Shown here one piece after another: positions 57,734-64,000 of a stretch of 64,000 nt of DNA. The position numbers and the translations under genes were made by a program. Position 1 is the stretch's first letter. Each line of letters starts with the position of its first letter. Below the pieces are notes generated by a model that was not told the origin of the DNA, searched no databases, and was given only the letters and a program-made list of their open reading frames with translations. Source of the DNA: Gonatopus flavifemur (Eukaryota; Arthropoda; Insecta; Hymenoptera; Dryinidae); assembly GCA_018340375.1 (NCBI GenBank), contig JAFFJZ010000001.1, positions 18,680,001-18,744,000 of the forward strand, read 5' to 3'.

Positions 57734-57958
57734 CACGGAAAAAATAATTTAGCTGCAGCAGCTAAGTAGCTAGCACGGACACGGACAGCCATTGAATTAG
57801 CTCCTGCAGCTAAAGTTTAGCTGTTACCACAAATAAATTAACTGCAAATGCAAATTCTTTTGCTGTAACAGCTAAAATTTAGCTGCAGAAGCTAAGTTAA
57901 TGGCTGTCCGTGTCCGTACTAGCTACTCAGCTGCTGCAGCTAAACTATTTGTTCCGTG
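57734..57958. mobile_element. Hairpin MITE, family B copy 2 (225 bp), in the pseudogene
   Basis: CACGGAAAAAATAATTTAGC after TA (57,732) and CTATTTGTTCCGTG before TA (57,959). Arms match 44,463-44,606 (GCAGCAGCTAAGTAGCTAGC, GGACAGCCATT). The extra ~80-bp centre consists of more AGCTAAAATTTAGCT words. Confidence 0.93.
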
Positions 57959-58430
57959 TAGCGTATATCAACAGAATAAAAGATCTCTTAGCGCAGGTTT
58001 AGATTTTTGTAATTTTTCAAACTCATGGTTGCACGATGGCTGTGATTCTCATCGAAAAGGTACGTCGTCGTATATTTCATTGGAAGGAAAAAAAGTTGAA
58101 TTTATCTGACATACCATATTCGTTGGTGATGTGTACTCTCAATATGTTTCTCATTTTTCTACGCAGTGGGGACGAAGAAAGCTCATGATGATCTCATCGA
58201 TCGTAATGACCATCTGCTTGATATCTTTGAGTATTTCCTTCTCGATAAAGACCGTGTTTCCCGAAACGGTAGATCACATAGCCGCATTGGCTCTCTTCAC
58301 TATCTGTATTTATATTATAGCCTTCTGCATGAGAGTTGCGGTTACCAAGACAATAATTATATTAAAATAATATTAATGAGTATGCACGCAGGTGCATATT
58401 TTATTTGGACAAAGGGACAGTTGGGTTGAA

Positions 58431-59868
58431 AAGTATCAATTCATCTTGATAAAACTGGGGAAAGTAGGCAAGGTGGTAATTGCGAGAAAACATTATTTAT
58501 ATTTTGACTTATGTAATAATGTAATAAAAACGTTTCAAGATCGCCTCGAGGACTATAGTTTATATTTTGATACCATCGAGACGTCGGAGAACCAGATGTT
58601 TGGTGAAGTGTTAAGTTGGAGGAAAAAAAAGAACTCGGTTGTACACGCAATATAAAAATGCCCTTGACACGAAATTCTATGGAGTTTCTTGATCAAATAG
58701 CAGCAAAAACATTCTTCATTCGTTTGCCTTCATAGGTTATCAATGTTGTACTAACTTAATAACTTACGTTGTTATTCTCGACGTAATGTCCAGCCTGATT
58801 AATTTACATATCAGTAATATATGATTAATAATGAAATAATAATATCGAGATTGAATACATCGATCGATGGATCAAAGATAGTTTCTATTTATAAAATCAA
58901 TTCTTTTCTCACAGAATTCAAGAAGCGTGACTGGATTTGCAAATAATGTGAGAGAATTACTGTGAATCAGAAATACTTTTCATAGAATCAATCAAATTCG
59001 ATATATTATACTCTGTAATTATTGAAGTAGCAGAATTTCTAGATAGTCTCGTAACTTTTATTGAAAAAGTTACGATCGAGAATTATTATAGAAACATATT
59101 TCTAGATCCACAACTTTTTATGTGTAGTCCGTTTTTTTTATTTTAGAGAAAGATTTCTTGAATTAGGGAAAGAAAAGAACTTTATTCTTCGAGTTGGCAG
59201 CAGTCCATCTCTCAACCAAATGGGTAATGATTTTGGCCCTCCGAATATGTGAATGTACTGGGTGTCGTAAAATAAAACGCCAGAATAAAATGACATATAT
59301 CTCTGATATGAAATTATATCCAAACCAATTCAATCTTCATTCACATTCTATAGAGTTTTTATTCTGTAGAGTTGGAAAATATTACATTATCTAAATTAAA
59401 TTCCCAGTTGTTTCCAGTATCAAACAAAAAGCAGAAAACTGATAGAACATTTCTTATTATCTTAGAGAGATTATTCCAAGTAATTCATCAACAACAATAA
59501 ACAAATTACAAGTTACACAAGTTCAAGTACAGATCAATATATTCATCGACAAAATGTCTCTGTGTCTTTGAAATATGCAAACTCGTCTTACACGAGATAA
59601 CGAAAATTTATGAAATTGAATACCCATAGGTCCGATACCATGGCTCCATTCCAGTGAAATTTTTCCGCTGAAGCTGAGAGGAACGGCATGCTCGAGTACA
59701 GCGTTTTTAAATTGGTTTTTCGCGTTCACGGTAGCCCTCGGCTTCGAATACACGATGGAGATTTTTGGATTACTGCCTATATTTTTTATCTTTTCCCACG
59801 ATTTGTACGCTGAATGTGATTTTTATCAGAAAACGCATGATCGAGACTAAAGGGAAGAAATTTACCAT
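58431..59868. other. AT-rich DNA downstream of the transporter pseudogene
   Basis: A small perfect hairpin CTCGTAACTTT/AAAGTTACGATCGAG at 59,047-59,079. The possible TM11 relic of the transporter near 59,194 is weak. Otherwise no gene seen. Confidence 0.4.
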
Positions 59869-60030
59869 TGGTGCTAGCATGGCGCAACACTGAAATGATA
59901 GCATCATTTTATGATTCATCAATGTGTTTTTTCAATGAAGCCCCATCATTGGTGCAGAAATGGCAATGAAATAGACCATCATTGGCAAACGATAGCAAAA
60001 TTTGTTTATTAATGTTGCGCCAATGATAAG
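59869..60030. repeat. GGCGCAACA/TGTTGCGCC foldback
   Basis: CATTGGTGCTAGCATGGCGCAACA is mirrored by AATGTTGCGCCAATG at 60,011-60,025. TCATTGG/CCAATGATGG words lie between. Related CAACATTGG words recur at 60,300-60,560. Confidence 0.5.
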
Positions 60031-63000
60031 ACAGTAAAAAACAATTACCCCAAAAATATATAAAAAGTACGCGCATTTCACAATTTTTAATATATGTTAT
60101 TTGGGATATTATTGTGTTTTCCTAATTTATCTGTAAACAACTCGGTGTTTTTTTTTGTCGCTAAAGTTTGCCATGAGAAGTATGCGCAATATGGATCAGC
60201 GGTAGGAGCCCTCTGATGTAATCTGTAACAAAGAACGATTGACTGTTCTTCCAGAGAATTATTTGAGTTTTAGTAACTTAGCTAGCAATTCAGCCACAAT
60301 TGAGGAGCATGCCAATATCGAGCCACGCTATCACCAATGATCGGCGCTACATTGAAAACTAATTTTTATTGAGACTAGACCAAAGTTTGTGACAATATTC
60401 AACCACGTTTCAAACATCGTTCGGTCAATGTTGGACCAAGGATGAGTCTAGGCTGACAATCAAAATTCGTTGAACAACATGATATTTGTTGTTAATCAAC
60501 ATTGAATATGCACAGATTGCCAAGCTATATTTCATTGTCAACATTGGCGGAACCTAAAAATCTTCATATGGAATCCTTTCCGCTGAAATACAAGAAAATG
60601 TCAATAGTTTTGATCTGTTCACCGTGTAGATAGACCGAATAAAAGAAAAACACTCTTGGATCGTACGTAATTGTTGATTCATCTTGAACTTCATTGTGAT
60701 TCATAATCGAATCTCACGTTATTAGAATCGAATGAACGCCAATCGCTGTATTCGCTTGGTGATTAACTAACTCATTTAATTTGTTGTGTTACATCTTTTC
60801 TCCCTGCTCCCTCCTATTTCTCATCGAATTCCATTTTTGAAGAACTTCTTTTCACTCTTTCATTTCTCAACTCTCTTTTTTTCTCCAGCTCGACCCACAC
60901 GCAATCCACACTTCAAGGCCTCGCAAACTCTCTTACGATTCCTTGTGTGTGCGTGTCATGTACGCGTATATGGATACATAATGTACGCTCTTTCACATAC
61001 GCACCTGTATCAGTATGTGGATGCATACATAGTATATACAAGTGAGACTGCTCCTTCCTCACCCTTACACCCTCCCACTCAACCACCTATTTACTGCCTC
61101 GGTTGCACACTGCACCATTGCAATCGAGGGGCATTGGCCTGGTCGCTGCTGCCTTGGTATCAACGATACGCAAACATGTACAGACACTGAGACGAATCAG
61201 CACGCGCGCATACACATTCGTACGTACATATGTACGTACATGAAGCATACTATACATGAATTCATGTATACGTGTACGCAAACCATAAAGGAAGAACGAC
61301 CGAAAGAATAAGCGTTCAACTTTTTTACATGTGCCAATGGGTGTGGCGTGTCACGTGCACGCGGGCGCACGAATGCACGCATGCACGCATGCACGTTCAC
61401 ACAAATGCAACATCTTTCAGAAAGATTCAACATGTAGACCAATGGGCGTGTAAAGTAGCACGTATTCCGCTGAGTGATGTAAGAATAAGGTCGTCAAATT
61501 ATTGATCTATCAAATGAACATCTACGATGACCCGAACGGAGGGCATTGCGCTACGATGACCTTGCGAGCTACGCGCAGATCGTCAACTGCATATTAAAAA
61601 TTGATATCCCCTTGAGACCATGAAAATTCTCGTCAAAGGTTTTTCACCTCGCCACATTCAGAATTATTATGAGAATCATGATTTTCATCACGATTCGGAT
61701 AATAGGATAACGTTCTAAATATGTATTCAAGTATATATATATATAAAGTGCGTCTGATCTGAAGTAGTAAACCAACATATCATCATTATTTCAAACCCGC
61801 ATGTTACTGTATTTTTCAAGTGATTTTAAGTGCAGTTTCAACTTTTCCTGCTGTTTTGTGAAACAATTATTAGCATAAAAAAACTGTAATGAATCATAAA
61901 AATCGTCGCGACGAGAGTTGAATTCATCCGATTTATTCTCGTTATTAAATACGAGAATGTCGTCGAATGATTTTTTTTCTTTTCCTTACGCCTTTGGAAA
62001 CTTGTAGCATCGGTTCGCTGTATCACCATGATGCACAACACATGCCCATACAAATGATTTTAAGTGGCACAAGGATGCAACTTGTCTGGGTCATTACTAT
62101 ATCTTCTTTGGCTCCCCTTTCTACTCCATTTCTGTCCCTTCTGCTTTGTGTTTGAATGGTAGAAGGCATCATCGTACAATACAGCGGGAGAAGAATTGTG
62201 CTCGATAACCGAATAAATTGTATTCATTCAATTTCAAAATTACGGATAAAACAATTCAAAAAAAACTTTCATTCATTCGGAAGAGTTAACAATCAAAGTT
62301 GTTTGATACCTGATAAAACAAATCTGACAATCTCACAATCGGGAAAATTTATAGGAGCTCAGCTGGTATAGGATGCAACGATGCACCCATATCGCGTCGT
62401 CTACCTAATCTTGCAATTTTAGATGATCTTTTATTTCCCGCTTTACGGCAAGAATATCGATTTCTTCAAGGTTTGCGAAGATCATTCGCAGTCTCTCAGC
62501 AGAAAATACAGAATCATAAACTCAATTCGCTCATAGAAGGTAGCTGAAGTTTTTATGAACCATAAATTTCCCAACCCTTGAATTCCAGTGGAAAGAAAAA
62601 AACCTTGAATTGAAAAAATCATTCCAATCGTGTGTTGTAATCATGAATGCAAAATCAATTTCAAGATTGAAGAAAAATGATATTTTATGATACAAAATAA
62701 TGAGCTGTTCGAAAAAGGAAAGGGTGTATTAATTTTAGAGATATACTTATTATCACATGACGTTAACTCTGATCATATTTCACTATGGTTTTCTATCAAA
62801 ACTCCAGCAGACTGTGTCTTCTCGTATAGTGTCAGTGTTGAGAAAAGCTTCGATATGAGAAGCGTTGTTCTCTATTCCGCTTCAATGACCATAAGAATTG
62901 GTTTTATCGAGGAGTGCATCAGCAAATTCAATGGAAGAAGTAACGTAAAACATATTGATATATTTACCTCTACATGCCAAGGAAAGAAAGAAACCATGTC

Positions 63001-64000
63001 TCAAAGCTTTTTGTGTCGATATTTTCACGCTTCGCGGTTATCATTTTATTTTTGTATTAAACTCCAAGTCTTGAGGTTTGAATCGATAGAAGGGGACAAA
63101 AAGGGTTTTTTGTCTATACCTGGTACCGTCCACGTGTAGTAAAACATGAACCCTAGACCCCGAATAGGGTTCAAAATTGGTTAGAAGGATGTGTATGGGC
63201 CCCACGTGTGACCTACTTGAAATCTGGTTATGTCCCTAAGAGAGGACTGTAAAAATACGCTTTCACCATTACATATGCGGCTATAAATCGTCCCACGACA
63301 CGTTTTATCTCTTTAAACGGTGATTTATATTATTATTATTCTAACCAGTAAAATTGTAGGTTTTTGTGATTGAATTGTTGTAAGAATACGATCGATTCCT
63401 ATCGTAGATACGTACGATGGTCAATTTTTGATGACAAAGTTTTCCCCTTGTATGAATGAATCATATATACCGCAGATTGTGTCAAAAACTCTCTATCAAC
63501 CCTGTACCGTTGTCGGATACTGTCATATCCAGGCGCCGGTTCCACTCTTGCGTACAGAGGAGCGACCGACTGCTTGTTGCGGTCTTTATGTTCTCTGGCA
63601 TGACGATTGTGGTGGAAATGTGTAAAAACATCGACACACCAGTCCCTGTCCAAATATCCAAATACATTTAACGCTGTTGCTGCTGCTATCGCGAAATTGG
63701 ATTTTACGAAGCTTACGGCGTGCAACGTACGTGTCCTTTGGCTGTTACAAAATATATATACATACATGAAGATCGAAGAAGAAACGAAATTACGCTTATT
63801 CCCCCTATAAATGATTGGAATGTGAAATCATTTGCAGATTCAATCATAATTTATTTTCCTTCCTGCGTGCCATGGAAGTGACATTGACGCGAGACGATAT
63901 TTGAATCCATATACCGTGTCCCCTTGGAAACATTGGGAATACAATGAAAAACGAAAAGGTTCGGAGACATTGGAGAACAGACTGTTAAGCAGATATAAAG
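60031..64000. other. Mostly plain DNA with microsatellites, no gene recognised
   Basis: GC-richer (ACGCATGC)n-like sequence at 61,375-61,396 within a CA/TG-rich patch (60,940-61,420), and (TA)7 at 61,732-61,745. A 150-codon plus frame at 62,687-63,139 is the longest here. It has no domain or membrane pattern I know, no clear splice signals, and could be chance. Overlapping frames at 63,399-63,810 on both strands are likewise unrecognised. Confidence 0.4.

Larger units (their letters stand above)
56062..58430 (+). pseudogene. Decayed facilitative sugar (trehalose) transporter, Tret1-like
   Basis: Pieces of a 12-helix major-facilitator sugar porter lie in order. A possible first exon is at 56,062 (MEDLPDDRGTLARIAR). 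A TM1 piece at 56,237 (GGFSLDCGLGWAG) sits behind an acceptor. From 56,595 come PLGAAMGVI, WIDHLGRKWT (the D-x-x-GRK motif) and VGWCLLIFA; after a frameshift near 56,750 come VGRFI and PIYVGRISQKEIRG. GTFFQFFVV is at 56,940. FFAIVIIGIPESPLFYL (PESP motif) is followed by two stop codons near 57,105, then DAARKSMTYFRG, and in another frame AYGLMFFQQFSG up to 57,321. After the insertions SLSAGLD and VILIEK appear. An intact 105-bp intron (GTACGT at 58,061, TACGCAG near 58,165) joins IEK to WGRRKLMMIS, then CIYIIAF. The GPxPW region and last helices are absent; AAVHLSTKWVMI near 59,194 may be a TM11 relic. Functional members are ~480-530 aa. Frameshifts, stops and MITEs make it non-functional. Confidence 0.88.

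Noticed and set aside
63399..63810. Several overlapping frames on both strands
   Set aside because: Somewhat GC-richer DNA is open in many frames at once; none resembles a known protein and no frame is preferred.
1..64000. CRISPR array, prokaryotic operon or bacterial-type system
   Set aside because: Intron-containing insect-type transporter, LINE tail and MITEs show a eukaryotic nuclear sequence; the repeats present are tandem units or hairpins, not spaced CRISPR repeats.

Overview
The window looks like AT-rich insect nuclear DNA, most likely from a wasp, sawfly or ant relative; that placement is an inference from style and repeat content, not a proven identification. I see no intact protein-coding gene that I can name. 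The one recognisable cellular gene is a wrecked facilitative sugar transporter of the insect Tret1 type (about 56.06-58.4 kb). It still has a clean 105-bp intron but carries frameshifts, stop codons and at least two inserted hairpin elements.

Mobile DNA dominates. (1) The most striking group is about fifteen hairpin (foldback) MITEs that start CAC(G/T)G(A)G/AAAA and end with the reverse complement. They lie at 14.7, 15.95, 29.0, 38.1, 40.5, 41.5, 42.2, 44.2, 44.5, 45.5, 46.3, 51.4, 54.6, 55.4, 57.3 and 57.7 kb. Where both ends are readable, most are flanked by a 2-bp duplication that is always TA, TG or CA. One copy (14,697-15,717) carries a 194-codon reading frame from a transposon-linked protein family. 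(2) Two elements in duplicated TTAA sites lie at 243-1083 and 5424-6075. (3) A TA-flanked element with a pogo/Tigger-like helix-turn-helix fragment lies at 53,063-53,934. (4) Two copies of a ~0.7-kb element (30.6 kb, and 40.0 kb inverted) share TIRs with CAGTTGGAAATTTTGTG; the second contains a nested MITE. (5) A 5'-truncated non-LTR retrotransposon 3' end (29.71-30.34 kb) sits inside a GCGAGCGAAGCGAGC tandem array. (6) There is a tRNA-derived SINE-like remnant at 13.5 kb.

Layout: 0-6.1 kb holds two TTAA elements in otherwise plain DNA. 6.1-11 kb is mostly plain, with one candidate exon (8475-8571). 11-18.5 kb is a dense repeat nest with tandem arrays and foldbacks. 18.5-29 kb is nearly repeat-poor, with one purine-rich kilobase near 22 kb. 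29-31.3 kb holds a MITE, satellite, retrotransposon and CAGTTGG element. 31.3-38 kb is plain apart from a CpG-richer stretch near 34.5-35.7 kb. 38-47 kb is a MITE-rich block. 47-49.9 kb is plain. 49.9-58 kb is repeat-rich and ends in the transporter pseudogene. 58.4-64 kb is mostly plain with microsatellites.

Several plus-strand splice-like signals suggest that much of the window could be a very long intron of an unseen plus-strand gene. They include an acceptor fused directly to a donor at 38,799/38,800, which has the form of a recursive-splicing ratchet point. This is an inference needing RNA data.
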